NCBI RefSeq assembly: GCF_030403745.1
Contig: NZ_JAQMWP010000011.1
Location: 248,001 to 312,000, forward strand
DNA length: 64,000 bases
Reading direction: 5' to 3'
Origin: Streptomyces sp. S.PB5
GTDB taxonomy: Bacteria; Actinomycetota; Actinomycetes; Streptomycetales; Streptomycetaceae
Part shown: in pieces, positions 15,593 through 25,245 of the stretch
Layout: the number at the start of each line of letters is the position of its first letter
How positions within the stretch are numbered: position 1 is the first letter of the stretch
Translations under genes and position numbers: made by a program
Notes under the pieces: generated by a model
Databases searched by the model: none
The model's input: the letters and a program-made list of their open reading frames with translations, nothing else
Told to the model about the DNA's origin: nothing

Positions 15593-18500
15593 TCAGTGCC
15601 TGCCGTTGAACGGATCGCGTTCGGCGATGTGTGCCGCCGTCGCGTCGTTCATGCCCACCCGGAACACCGCCCCGACGTTGTGCCACATGTCGGCGATGGA
15701 GTCAGCCGCCCAATAGGGGACCGGCGTCCGGTGTACCCGCAGCCGACCGTGCTCGTCGAGGGTCGCCACGTACTCGACACCCTCGTGGTGGGCGCTTCCT
15801 TCGTCGCGGGGTTCCCTCCGGGCGGCCGTGTTCGGCTCCCTCGACTCACGGTCGGGAACATTCACGACATCCACGAGCTCCAGCGCCCGGTCCGGCTGGG
15901 TGGGATACCGCAGATAGAACGACCAGCCGTCATGCGGAGGCGGAGGCAGCGGTTCACTCATCCGACCGCGGACGACGCGCGCACCGGCGGCAACGCTCTC
16001 CCGGAACAGCAGATTGAACCAGACCGGGCCCGAAGCGTCCGGCTCGGTCCGGCCGGCCTCCGGGTCCGGCCCGGACCGCGGATCCTCGGTCAGGCTGAAG
16101 ACCACGGTCCCACGGTCCGGGCGGTCTCCGGCCACCCGGGTGTCCACCACGATCTCCATGGGTGTCCACTGACCGTCCGCTCCATCGTCGAGGTTCACCT
16201 GCGTATGGGGCCTGCCGTGCACCTCGTACTGCGGCTCCCCGCGGACCAGATGGAGGTGGAGGGAGAGATCCGCGTCGACCTCGACCTGGAACCGGACCTG
16301 CCGCGACCACTCCTCCAGGTCGAGGGTGAAGTGCGGTTCCCTCCGGCTCAACCAGTCGTCGGGGTCGAAGGCACCCCATTCGACCCAGCTGGTGCCGGTG
16401 CCGCGGTGGACGCGCAGGCTCTTGGGCTGCCGCTCCCACTTGCTGCGGATCGCCCATGTTCCGCCCGGACCGATGGGACTGAGCTGGTCTCCCACCTTCA
16501 GCAGGGCGTACGTGGGTGTGGCCGCCGCTCCCAACTGGAAGGTGGCGGCGAAGTCGCAGGGCAGGTAGTAGCGAAGGTTGTCGACCTCGATGCGCAGTAC
16601 GTAGCGGCCTCGTCCCAGCACACCCTGTGCGTTGCTCTCGTCGTGGGCGAAGCGACGGACGTGATGCCCCCAGCAGGCGCCGATCGACGTGGCCAGCTTG
16701 CCGTACTGCTCCTCCACGGCGATCCCGGCCGAGTTCCAGCGCACGCCGCTCTCCCGAAGGAGTCTGCGTTCGAGGGTCCGGCGGATCAGCGGCATCCGGC
16801 TGCTCTTGCCACTGAGGAAGATCCGGTCGAGTTCACCGTCCTGCAAGCCGTTCTGGGCGAGGGCCACCACCAGGTCCATGATCTCGTCCAGGACAGGGGT
16901 CATCAGCCGTTCGAAGCGGGCGCCGTCCATGGCCGGTGCCCACTGCGTCCCGAGAGCGTCGGGCACACCCAGGCGGGTCAGCACGGCCTCCAGCGCCTCG
17001 GGCTGAGGCCGGTGGTCCGCAAGGTCGGCCCCTGCCTGGATCTTCGCGTCCTCCGCGAGCCGCCACAGCAGCCAGAACGTCTGCTCGGCCTCGGCGGCCG
17101 ATGCCGACGGAAGGCCTTCCCAGCGGGTGGGGACGACGAGGTCGACCAGGTCGTCCGGATAGTCCTCCGCCTCGGCGTCCCTGGCGAGCAGGCTGCCCGG
17201 AACGTACTGCCCGTCCATGGCATAGGGCGACTTGAGAGTCGCCACGACCCGCTCATGGCGGTCCGGCCACCGGGTCAGGAGGTGATCGGCGAATGCCGCT
17301 TTGTACCAGCGGAACAGACGCAGCGTCATGAGATCGCCGCCCAGCTGCAGATGGCCGGTGGAGCCGAGCAGCTTGGGGGTCAGCGCATACAGACGGCCGG
17401 TGAACCGGACGTCCTGGCCGGGAGCGGGGTCCGGAGTGTTGTCCCGCAGTCGCAGGTTGATCAGGGCCAGGTCGCTGGTGCCCCCGCCGATGTCCAGGAC
17501 CATGACGTTCTGCTGCCAGGCACGGGAATTGCCCGGCAGCGGCCGGCAGCGGGCCCGGAACGCCTCGACACCGGCTGCGAAGTCACCGCCGAAGTCCCGC
17601 ATGATGAAGAACAGGGCCGCCGCCACCGCCTCGTCGAACTGTGTGTCCACGAGAGTGACGCCGAGCCCGTCCACGCCTTTGCCGTTCCCGCCGACGAGTT
17701 GACGCAGTCGCCGTCGGACACCGGGCGGCGCGATCGTCGGGTACGTCATGACGACGTGGTCGATCCTGCCCTGGTCGAACTCCTTGGGGTTGGCGGTGAT
17801 GAACTCGTCGCTCTGGTCCAGGAGGTAGCGCAGACCCTCACGGATGAGGTCGTCGGCGGTGGTGGGCGTGCCATCGGCACGCGTCGGCAGCTCCGGCATG
17901 GGCTGGTCGCGGCCGAGGTACTGCTTCAGCCCCCGGTAGGCGCGCGGGGCGCCGTCCGCCGTGCCGCCCACCGCGACGCGTTCCTCACCCATCCGCACCC
18001 GCAACTCGGGCTGGGTGTCGACCACTTCGACCCGGCTGGCGAGTTCGGTTCCGCCCGACTGGTCGAGATCGACGGGAAACAGCCGCAGCACATCCAGCGG
18101 CAGTTCGTCGAAGGCATGGTCGAAGCAGGCGTGGAGCAGCGGCGCGACAGCTCCGCGCAACCGGTCGTCCCTCGATGCGAGGCGCAGTTCGAGCGCGGTG
18201 TAGAGCGCGTGGAGCCAGCCGTCCCCGCCCTGGCCCCCGACCAGAGCGTCGGCCAGGGCTCGCCCCGGTTCCGCACGGGCGTCGTACGTCACGGCCTCCT
18301 CGGTCTCCCGCATCGGGAGCAGTTGGCGCGCCACGTCGTCCAGGAGTTCGCGCCACTGGGCCCGCTCCCTCCCCGGCACCGCGGGGTCGGAGAGCAGGCG
18401 GACGAGTTCACGACGCAGCCGCGCCTCCTGCTGTCGCGACATGGCGCGCACGTCGAGCTGTCGCATGTCGTGAATCGTCACCGTCGAGTTGGTGGTGCCG

Positions 18501-19195
18501 AAGTCGACGGCTGCGAACCCGCGGTGTCGTTGCACATGGTCGGGGACTCGCTGCGCGGGGGTACGGGGCGTGTCACCGACCGGGCCCGAGGCGTGGTGGA
18601 CGGTCGCGTCAGAACTGCGGGAGGTCGCGGCCCACGGCGCAGCGGGAGCCGCCCCTGGCGCCTCGGTCGTGGTGGGCGCGGTCCACTGCGCGGGGTCGTA
18701 CCAGGTTCCGGACCCGTCCTCGGCCCGCGATCGTGAGGCCGTCGCCGGGGGCGTGCGAGGTGTCGGCCGGCCTTCCGCCGGGCCCAGGCGGAGCGTGGTG
18801 GTGGCTCGCGTCGTGCGCAGTGTGCTGCCAGGGCGTCCTGCGGCCATGGCCTTCTCCTCGTACTGGACGAGCACGGCCAGAGGCAGGCCGGTGCCGCTCG
18901 GTACAGCGGTCAGGCGTACAGGTCCGGCTGCGGGCACGACGGTCTGCCCGGTGAGGGCGCGCCCCTCCCCCGCACGCCACAGTTCGCGCAGCACGGCCAG
19001 TTCGTCCGCGGGGAGGCCGGACGGGCCGGTGACCTCGACCGAGCGGATCAGCACTCCTCCCGTGCCCGGTGTCGGCACCAGTTCGAGGGCGGGCAGGGTG
19101 AGCGCGGAGGCCGGGCCGAGCAGGGTGAAACCATCCCCGGCGGGGTCGGCCAGGCAGGAGGGGCTCGAGGAGCTGAAGAGGGCGAGCAGTCCCAT
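15593..19195 (-). CDS. Giant actin/Hsp70-fold ATPase (possibly SrfB-like)
   Basis: 1200 residues. The actin-type ATPase signature is complete: phosphate-1 AAVDFGTTNSTVTI around 228-241, phosphate-2 VMVLDIGGGTSDLALI around 564-579 and adenosine motif IFLSGKSSRMPLI around 792-804. A normal DnaK is about 620 residues. Here a 225-residue non-conserved, Pro/Thr/Ala-rich N-terminus and a roughly 370-residue beta-rich C-terminus flank an expanded nucleotide domain, and no DnaK substrate domain is visible. The long FGTTNS...DIGGGTSDL...SGKSSR layout recalls the SrfB group, but I cannot confirm that. It lies between a dynamin-like GTPase (13 bases upstream) and an unknown partner. The start at 19195 is the only one fitting that spacing. 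Confidence 0.85.
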   Translation of the reverse strand: MGLLALFSSSSPSCLADPAGDGFTLLGPASALTLPALELVPTPGTGGVLIRSVEVTGPSGLPADELAVLRELWRAGEGRALTGQTVVPAAGPVRLTAVPSGTGLPLAVLVQYEEKAMAAGRPGSTLRTTRATTTLRLGPAEGRPTPRTPPATASRSRAEDGSGTWYDPAQWTAPTTTEAPGAAPAAPWAATSRSSDATVHHASGPVGDTPRTPAQRVPDHVQRHRGFAAVDFGTTNSTVTIHDMRQLDVRAMSRQQEARLRRELVRLLSDPAVPGRERAQWRELLDDVARQLLPMRETEEAVTYDARAEPGRALADALVGGQGGDGWLHALYTALELRLASRDDRLRGAVAPLLHACFDHAFDELPLDVLRLFPVDLDQSGGTELASRVEVVDTQPELRVRMGEERVAVGGTADGAPRAYRGLKQYLGRDQPMPELPTRADGTPTTADDLIREGLRYLLDQSDEFITANPKEFDQGRIDHVVMTYPTIAPPGVRRRLRQLVGGNGKGVDGLGVTLVDTQFDEAVAAALFFIMRDFGGDFAAGVEAFRARCRPLPGNSRAWQQNVMVLDIGGGTSDLALINLRLRDNTPDPAPGQDVRFTGRLYALTPKLLGSTGHLQLGGDLMTLRLFRWYKAAFADHLLTRWPDRHERVVATLKSPYAMDGQYVPGSLLARDAEAEDYPDDLVDLVVPTRWEGLPSASAAEAEQTFWLLWRLAEDAKIQAGADLADHRPQPEALEAVLTRLGVPDALGTQWAPAMDGARFERLMTPVLDEIMDLVVALAQNGLQDGELDRIFLSGKSSRMPLIRRTLERRLLRESGVRWNSAGIAVEEQYGKLATSIGACWGHHVRRFAHDESNAQGVLGRGRYVLRIEVDNLRYYLPCDFAATFQLGAAATPTYALLKVGDQLSPIGPGGTWAIRSKWERQPKSLRVHRGTGTSWVEWGAFDPDDWLSRREPHFTLDLEEWSRQVRFQVEVDADLSLHLHLVRGEPQYEVHGRPHTQVNLDDGADGQWTPMEIVVDTRVAGDRPDRGTVVFSLTEDPRSGPDPEAGRTEPDASGPVWFNLLFRESVAAGARVVRGRMSEPLPPPPHDGWSFYLRYPTQPDRALELVDVVNVPDRESREPNTAARREPRDEGSAHHEGVEYVATLDEHGRLRVHRTPVPYWAADSIADMWHNVGAVFRVGMNDATAAHIAERDPFNGRH

Positions 19196-19208
19196 GGCGT
19201 CTCCCGGG

Positions 19209-21806
19209 TCAGTTGCCGGTGGGGGTCCGTGGCCGATTGCGGACCGGCCCGGGCGGAGGGGTGGCCTCCAGTCGCGCGGCCAGATCCAGGGGGGCCGTCC
19301 GCGACTCCCCGCTCTCCGGCCCGATGCCGGTGAGGAGCAGGTCGAGGGTGTCGTGAGCCATCACGGTGCGCTCACGGGCGGCGATGATCGATTCGGCTGC
19401 CGCGGCGAGTGCGGCCTGTTCCTTGCCCAGTTGGGTGTATGCCAACTGCAGGAGCGCGGCGACCAGTTCCCGGCGGATCCGGACCGCGTGCACGATGTGC
19501 CGCTCCAGCGCGTCCTTGGCACCCGGCTGCTCAGGGTGCCAGGGCAGGCAGCGATCCCGGCGCAGCGGGAACGCCGTGTCGACGGCCGCCGGGTCCGGCT
19601 CCGGCGCGTCACGCCTGCGCACGCGGTCGCGCCAGTCCTCCGCCCGCGTGGCCGCGAACAGTTCGAGAAACCGCTGCATTCGGGGTGCGGGCAGAGGTCC
19701 GCGCTGCCTCTCCTGGGCGATCAGCTGCCGCCACCGGTCGCCGAGTTCCTCCATCGTGTCGCGGTGGCGTTCCAGCCGCGCCTCGTAGCCGGCCCGTACC
19801 TGGTCGTGGACGAGCCTCAGCAGCACGGTGTGGCTGGTGTGAAACCTCGGCAGCAGGTCGTCCGGGTGGCCGGTGACGCCGTGGGGTGGTTCGACGGCCT
19901 GGTCGACGGTGTCGAGTTCGACGCCCAGGTCCGCCGCGGCCGCCAGCACGCTGTCACTGAACGCCTGGTCCTCGTCCGTCCAGGCCGCGCGTCCCACCGT
20001 GATCACCTGTTTGTCCCGGTCGACCGAGGCGAAGATCTCCTTCCATTCCGGCCAGGCCGCGACCAGTTTGGCGGCCTCGTCGGTGACGCGCCGCCGCAGG
20101 GCGTCGTCGGCCCGCGCGGAGTCCGGCACCAGTCCGAGCACCAGGCTGTCGCGCAGATCGTTCAGCAGCCGTCGTGTCTCGTCGAGCGTCTGCTGGATCT
20201 CCCGGACGGCGGGCGGGTACTCGGCCTCGGGGTGCACCTCCTTCTCGGCGGCGACCAGTGCCAGCCGCATACGGTCCACCGCTCTGGCGCGCCGCCGCAC
20301 CGCGTCTTCCCGGATGGCTCCGCCGTGGTGCACGGCATGACGGACGAGCTGCCCGCGCAGCAGGTCGAGACCGCCGTCCCGGGAGAACTCGCGTAATGCC
20401 CTGCCCAGCGGCGTACCCGGATCGTCCTCGTCCAGACGGTCGGCGACCTTTCCCCACAGCTCGCCGGTCTGTGTCAGCAGGTCGTCCTCCAGGGTGGGCC
20501 GTGACCGACCGCGCGAGACCGTGTCGTCCGGCAGGGCGCCGGCCCGGTTCAGCGCGGCCAGTCCCGCCATGGCCGAGACGAGCACGAGCTGCTTGCGCTG
20601 CCCGGGCGGCAGCAGTCGCTGGGCGGCCTCCACGATCTGGTCCAGGACGGCCGTGTCCGGCAGTCCCCGCAGCCGCCGTTCGGTAAGGGGTTCGGGAGAG
20701 CTGCGCAGCAGCGCCCGGAGTGCCTCGGGTTCGAGGGGCATCTGGTCGAAACGGCCGCCTGCCACCAGCAGACTCTCCCGCAGCACCTCGTCCGGTCGGC
20801 GTTCCCGCCCGTCCGCGGTGGGTTCGCGCAGCATGTCGAAGAAATCCTGCTCGCTGGAGACCGGACCTCGCTGGGCGTTCATGAGAACGAGGACGGTGTG
20901 GATGTCCCGCAGTTCCCTGCGGCTGAGGAACCGGTCGCGTTCCCCGGACTGAGGGCTGTTGAGACCCGGAAAGTCCATCAGGGTCAGTGCCCCCACGCCC
21001 TGGAGATCCCAGACCCGGCGCGGTACCCGCACCCTGAGTTCCACCTTCCGGATCAGTGGGACACAGGCGGCCAGCATGTCGTCGGGGATCCCGCTCTGAC
21101 CTCCGTCGCCCGCGCCGGCCCCGCCGTCGCTCTCCGCCGACAGTCGCACCTCCGGCAGCACCATGGCGCGTTTGGCCTGGGCGTCGGAGAGTTCGTAGCG
21201 TCGGCCGAGCAGTGGTGCCCCGCGCTCGTACGCCGTGTGCAGCAGCCCGACCTCGTCGGCGACCGACCGGAATCTCGTGCCCTTGACGGTGCCGCCGTAC
21301 CTGTCGCACCACTCGACGAGGGCGTCCCAGCCGTCCGGGCCGGGGCGGGCCGCGCGCAGCTCGCCCAGCCGGGGTCCGGCCAGGTCCTCAAGACGCGCCA
21401 ACTCCTGAAGCCTGCCGTGCAGATGGCTCATGAGTTCGGTGATCTCCGCCGCCGTGCAGTAGCGGACCGCACGTTCTTCCAGCAGCGAGGAGCCGCCGTC
21501 CGTCGCCGACTGGGTGACGTGAAGGCACGTGACGTTCCCGGTGGTCGCCACATCGCTCACGGCCAGCAGGCCGGGCAGCCCGAGCAGGGTCTCGATCAGC
21601 AGGGACTTGCCGGCGCCGAACTCACCGACCACCCCCACCGAGAGAGGCCCCCGCGCCTCTCCGAGCAGATGGGCGACGGCGGACCTGAATTCCGTGCGCC
21701 CGGCGCGCAGTTCGTGATCCTCGGCGGCTGCGCCCGGATCGGTCCGGTCCAGGGTCTCCAGCATCGCGACCGCCCACTGGACGTACTGTTCCACGCTGCC
21801 GCCCAC
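19209..21806 (-). CDS. Dynamin-like large GTPase (1 of 3)
   Basis: 865 residues. P-loop GEFGAGKS is at 61-68, with a long insertion before the G3 motif DFPG at 278-281. The usual G4 (N/T)KxD is not evident: the position after LVLM reads NAQRG, so nucleotide specificity is uncertain. A conserved LVLVSAMAGL follows. The remainder is helical with charged coiled-coil segments, as in bacterial dynamin-like proteins that remodel membranes, but no clear membrane helix is seen. I chose GTG 21806, with GGGAGG seven bases upstream; a start at 21872 would add a Gly-rich leader, and GTG 21794 is also possible. First gene of the minus-strand operon, divergent from a second dynamin-like gene. Confidence 0.85.
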   Translation of the reverse strand: MGGSVEQYVQWAVAMLETLDRTDPGAAAEDHELRAGRTEFRSAVAHLLGEARGPLSVGVVGEFGAGKSLLIETLLGLPGLLAVSDVATTGNVTCLHVTQSATDGGSSLLEERAVRYCTAAEITELMSHLHGRLQELARLEDLAGPRLGELRAARPGPDGWDALVEWCDRYGGTVKGTRFRSVADEVGLLHTAYERGAPLLGRRYELSDAQAKRAMVLPEVRLSAESDGGAGAGDGGQSGIPDDMLAACVPLIRKVELRVRVPRRVWDLQGVGALTLMDFPGLNSPQSGERDRFLSRRELRDIHTVLVLMNAQRGPVSSEQDFFDMLREPTADGRERRPDEVLRESLLVAGGRFDQMPLEPEALRALLRSSPEPLTERRLRGLPDTAVLDQIVEAAQRLLPPGQRKQLVLVSAMAGLAALNRAGALPDDTVSRGRSRPTLEDDLLTQTGELWGKVADRLDEDDPGTPLGRALREFSRDGGLDLLRGQLVRHAVHHGGAIREDAVRRRARAVDRMRLALVAAEKEVHPEAEYPPAVREIQQTLDETRRLLNDLRDSLVLGLVPDSARADDALRRRVTDEAAKLVAAWPEWKEIFASVDRDKQVITVGRAAWTDEDQAFSDSVLAAAADLGVELDTVDQAVEPPHGVTGHPDDLLPRFHTSHTVLLRLVHDQVRAGYEARLERHRDTMEELGDRWRQLIAQERQRGPLPAPRMQRFLELFAATRAEDWRDRVRRRDAPEPDPAAVDTAFPLRRDRCLPWHPEQPGAKDALERHIVHAVRIRRELVAALLQLAYTQLGKEQAALAAAAESIIAARERTVMAHDTLDLLLTGIGPESGESRTAPLDLAARLEATPPPGPVRNRPRTPTGN

Positions 21807-22062
21807 GCCACGGCCTCCCCCTGCGCCTCCCCCACTGCGAAGGTCCGCCTGATCACCCCTGAACCGGCGCACATCCCTTGCAGTCGACGCTCACGGCACT
21901 GTCCCGCGAGTTCCGGTGCCCGGCAAGCCTTTTCGGTAAATGACCTGCAATACGCCAGCAGTTGCCGCAAAACTCTCCACAGGGGACCTCCGCGCTGCCA
22001 CACTCTGCTCTCGTCGGCGCACGGGGGCAGGCAGCCGCCTGGCGACGGCCTCGGGGGATTTC
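21807..22062. promoter_or_regulatory. Divergent spacer between two dynamin-like genes
   Basis: 256 bases separate the two start codons and must carry promoters for both arms of the block. It includes relatively A+T-rich stretches (for example TTTTCGGTAAATGACC near 21930 and CAAAACTCTCCACAGG near 21967). I cannot assign -35/-10 boxes with confidence and see no strong palindrome. Confidence 0.45.
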
Positions 22063-23793
22063 ATGTTGCACCCACACCCGGTTCCGCTCACCACTCCGTC
22101 GGAACCCGAACACCATCAGCTTTTCGACCGGATCGCCCAGGCGGTCGACTCCGACGACCCCGTCGGAGTCGACCTGCTGTCCGCCGCCCTCGCCGCACGG
22201 ACCCGCATGACACAGCCGATGCGGGTGGCCGTGGCCGGGCAGATCAAACGCGGCAAGTCGACGCTGGTCAACGCGCTCCTCGGCGAGGAGATCTCCGACA
22301 CCGGGCAGCTGGAACTGACCTTCAACGTCTGTGAGTTCCACCATGCCGAGCGCCCTCGGCTGCTCGTCCACTTCAAGGACGGACGGGCACCCGAGGAATG
22401 GCAGGGCAGAGCACTGTCCAGGCTGACCGCGCGCACATCCGACGGGCTGCACCTGCTGCGCTCGATCCGCAAGGTGGAAGTCGGACGGCCCGCCCCGCTG
22501 TTGCGCCGCTTCCGGCTCGTGGACACCCCGGGCCTGGGCAGTGTCCTGGGGACCGACGCCGAGAACACGCTCGCCTTCCTGGGCATCGACGATCCCGCGG
22601 AGCAGGCGGAGGCCGCCCGCGTGCTCAAGGAGCTCGGCCAGGACGCCCGTTCGGTGCACACCGAGAGTGCGGCCGAGATGGACCGGGCGGACGCCGTCGT
22701 CTTCGTGTTCAGCCGGGGGCTGGGCCGGGCCGACCAGCAGGCGGTGGAGTCCTTCGCCGGCTCGTACGGAGAGGTGGTCAGCCCGCTGAAGGCGTTCGGC
22801 GTACTGTCCCGCAGCGACCAGTACTGGCCCCCGGCGGGTGAGACGGACCGGGACGGAATGCCCGTGGACGCGTACGACCACGACCCGATGGCTACCGCTC
22901 GCCGTATCGCGGACTCGTACCTGGAACGGCCCGCCGTCCGGCGCGTGTTCCGCACGATCGTCCCGGTCTCCGGACTGCTCGGGGTGGGTGCCCAGTGCAT
23001 GCCGTCCGACTGCTTCGGACCGCTCGCGGACCTGGCGAAGGTGCCGCCGCGCAAGCTGGCCGATCGTATGGAGGACGTCCATCTGTTCTGTGTGCGGGAG
23101 TACCCGGACCTGCCCGTCCCGCCCGGGATCCGGGCCGGCCTCGTGGAGCGCCTGGGGGCCTGGGGGGTGTTCCTGGCGTGCGGGTTCCTGCGCGACGGGC
23201 TGGACGAGGAATCGGTGCGCCGGCAGTTGCTGCGGCGCAGCGGGGTCACCGAGCTGCGGGAACTGGTCCTGCGGCACTTCGGCAACCGCGCGGCACTGAT
23301 CAAGCTGGATCACGGGCAGCGTGAAATCGCGGCCGAGGTGTCCAGGCTGCGGTCGGCGGCACAGCGTTCGGGGCAGCGGGTACCCCAGGTGGCCGACTCC
23401 GTCGCACGACTGCTCGAGAGCGCGCGGATGAGTGACCCGGGGCCGTCCGAACTCGCCGCGCTGGGCGCCCACTACCGCGGCCTGCTGACTCTGACGCAGG
23501 CGGAGGAGGCCCAGCTGCTGGCGGTCACCGGAGAACGGGGCACCAGCTGCGCGGCCCGGCTCGGACTGCCGCGGGACACTCCGGTCGACGTCCTGCTGAC
23601 CACGGCCCGTACCCGTGCCGCCCACTGGGCCGCCCGCGCGGCGGACCCACTGCTCGACCGGCAGACGCGCACCACGGCACGCGTGGTGCTGCGGTCGCAC
23701 GAACGCGTCGCGGATCTCGTGGACCGCGCACGCGTGCTGCTGTACGGCGAGGACGAACCCGTCGGACCGAATGACGAGCGGAGTGACCCATGA
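22063..23793 (+). CDS. Dynamin-like GTPase (2 of 3)
   Basis: 576 residues. P-loop GQIKRGKS at 59-66 (a typical bacterial dynamin KRGKST), G3 DTPG at 154-157, and SRSD in VLSRSDQYW around 250 as probable G4. The C-terminal 250 residues are helical and Arg/Glu-rich, consistent with a stalk; there is no evident transmembrane helix. I chose ATG 22063, with GGGGGA nearby, over an in-frame ATG at 21940 that adds a non-conserved leader. It shares ATGA with the next gene, so it is co-translated with the cysteine protease. Divergent from the 865-residue GTPase, it may form a hetero-pair with it, as two-dynamin systems do. Confidence 0.85.
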   Translation: MLHPHPVPLTTPSEPEHHQLFDRIAQAVDSDDPVGVDLLSAALAARTRMTQPMRVAVAGQIKRGKSTLVNALLGEEISDTGQLELTFNVCEFHHAERPRLLVHFKDGRAPEEWQGRALSRLTARTSDGLHLLRSIRKVEVGRPAPLLRRFRLVDTPGLGSVLGTDAENTLAFLGIDDPAEQAEAARVLKELGQDARSVHTESAAEMDRADAVVFVFSRGLGRADQQAVESFAGSYGEVVSPLKAFGVLSRSDQYWPPAGETDRDGMPVDAYDHDPMATARRIADSYLERPAVRRVFRTIVPVSGLLGVGAQCMPSDCFGPLADLAKVPPRKLADRMEDVHLFCVREYPDLPVPPGIRAGLVERLGAWGVFLACGFLRDGLDEESVRRQLLRRSGVTELRELVLRHFGNRAALIKLDHGQREIAAEVSRLRSAAQRSGQRVPQVADSVARLLESARMSDPGPSELAALGAHYRGLLTLTQAEEAQLLAVTGERGTSCAARLGLPRDTPVDVLLTTARTRAAHWAARAADPLLDRQTRTTARVVLRSHERVADLVDRARVLLYGEDEPVGPNDERSDP

Positions 23794-24599
23794 GCTGGGA
23801 TCCGTACGACCCGGGCGCGGATCCGGGCATCGACCCGGGAGCGGACCCGACGGCCCTGGTGGACCCCACGGTCGACTTGGATCCGACGGCCGGCACCGAC
23901 CCGACGGGCCTGATGGATCCCGTGGACCCCTTCGCAGACCCGTTCAGCGAAGTGGGCGAGATCCCGGACGCCGTGCCGTCCGCCGACGGAGTGCCGGATC
24001 TGCCGAACTTCGACCCCGCGGCGAGCGATCCCTCCGCCGTGACCGGTTCCCCCGGCGAGGCCATGGAGGTGTGGCAGCAGCACACCGGGGAGAACGGCTG
24101 TGCCATCGGCGCACAGGGAATGGTCCTGGAGTACCTGACGGGCGAGCGGATCAGCGAGGAACAACTCACCCAGGAGGCGGCGAGCCAGGGCTGGTTCGAC
24201 GGAACGGGCACCGCGCCCGCCGACGTGGGCAATCTGCTCGAACTGCACGGCGTCCCGGTGCAGCAGATCGAGGGCGCGTCGCTGGAGCAGTTGGAGACGG
24301 TGCTCGCGGACGGTGGCGCCCCCATCGTCGGTCTCGACGCGGACGAGATCTGGGCCCCGGGGCACGACCCGGCCGACGAGAACGTGGGTAACCTGCCGGG
24401 CATCCCCGGCCACGGGGCCAACCACGCCGTGTGGGTCACCGGCATCGACCACAGCGACCCGGCCCACCCGATGGTCGTGCTCAACGACTCGGGCCACCCC
24501 GACGGCCAGGGCCTGGCGGTGCCGGTCGATGAGTTCATGGGTGCCTGGCAGGACTCCGGCAACTTCCTCGTGGCGGCGGGCACCCAGAGGGCGGTGTGA
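23790..24599 (+). CDS. Asp-Pro-repeat protein with a C39-like (papain-fold) cysteine protease domain
   Basis: 269 residues in two parts. Residues 1-85 are an acidic low-complexity tail dominated by DP dipeptides (DPYDPGADPGIDPGADP and on). Residues 90-269 form a papain-like domain: Q97/N102 then Cys104 in ENGCAIGAQGMVLEYL, His212 in GANHAVWVTGID and Asn232 in MVVLNDSG, i.e. the Cys-His-Asn/Asp order of C39-type peptidases. Known C39 domains cut double-glycine leaders in bacteriocin exporters, but this one stands alone without a transporter. It has no signal peptide. Its position between a dynamin-like GTPase and a GrpE-like factor suggests it belongs to the GTPase/chaperone system, as effector or processing enzyme; this is inference. 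Confidence 0.78.
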   Translation: MSWDPYDPGADPGIDPGADPTALVDPTVDLDPTAGTDPTGLMDPVDPFADPFSEVGEIPDAVPSADGVPDLPNFDPAASDPSAVTGSPGEAMEVWQQHTGENGCAIGAQGMVLEYLTGERISEEQLTQEAASQGWFDGTGTAPADVGNLLELHGVPVQQIEGASLEQLETVLADGGAPIVGLDADEIWAPGHDPADENVGNLPGIPGHGANHAVWVTGIDHSDPAHPMVVLNDSGHPDGQGLAVPVDEFMGAWQDSGNFLVAAGTQRAV

Positions 24600-24600
24600 C

Positions 24601-25245
24601 ATGACGGGGGAAGACACCGTGCGGCGCGAGGGCCTCGACGCGGAGTTGGAGGATCTCGCCGCCAGGTGTGCCGGCTGGCTCGCCGAGGAGCGGGACCGGA
24701 TCGAGCAGCGGCTGCGCAGGGAGTACGAGCGAGACACGGGCAACACGGCCGGCCGGATCCGAGGAGGCACCGCGGCGGACACGCCACGACCGGACGCGCC
24801 GGCCGCGGCCGAGCCGCTGATCGGTCTGCTGGACCGGCTCGCGGAGCTGCCCGCCGTCGGATCCGCCACGGAACCCGCAGAGTCCGCCGACGGGCAAGTC
24901 GGCGATGCGGTGCTGGACTGGGTACGCCGCCGTGTACTGGCCGCACTGGCCGCGACCGGTGTCACCCCGGTCGAGGACACCGGCACCGTGGATCCCACCC
25001 GGCACAACGTGGTGGCGACCCGTGCCGATCCCTCGGGGCTGCGCTGCGGAGCCATCGCGGAGACGGTGCGCCCGGGCTATCTCTGGGGCCAGGCGATGCT
25101 GCGCCACCAAGAGGTCGTCGCCTATGTACCGCCCCCCAAACCGGGGTCCACCCCGGGCGCGTCTCCCGCCCCAGCAGACGACCCACCGGACGACCCACCA
25201 GACGACCAGGAAGGCGGCGCACCGGATGACGACGACCCACGCTGA
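24601..25245 (+). CDS. GrpE-like nucleotide exchange factor
   Basis: 214 residues. A charged helical N-terminus (about 10-45, ELEDLAARCAGWLAEERD) is followed by a linker. A C-terminal part reads DPTRHNVVATR, then AETVRPGYLWGQAMLRHQEVV, the pattern of the GrpE beta-domain (VRPGY, R-EVVVA). GrpE opens Hsp70 to release ADP. This copy is shorter in the coiled coil and has an acidic Pro/Asp-rich tail (PDDPPDDPPDD). It lies three genes before an Hsp70-like ATPase, so a dedicated exchange factor for that protein is likely. No DnaJ-type J domain was seen in the window. The ATG at 24601 follows the previous stop by one base. Confidence 0.75.
   Translation: MTGEDTVRREGLDAELEDLAARCAGWLAEERDRIEQRLRREYERDTGNTAGRIRGGTAADTPRPDAPAAAEPLIGLLDRLAELPAVGSATEPAESADGQVGDAVLDWVRRRVLAALAATGVTPVEDTGTVDPTRHNVVATRADPSGLRCGAIAETVRPGYLWGQAMLRHQEVVAYVPPPKPGSTPGASPAPADDPPDDPPDDQEGGAPDDDDPR

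Noticed and set aside
15596..18736. A 1046-residue plus-strand reading frame
   Set aside because: Antisense shadow of the Hsp70-like ATPase, which has clear motifs.
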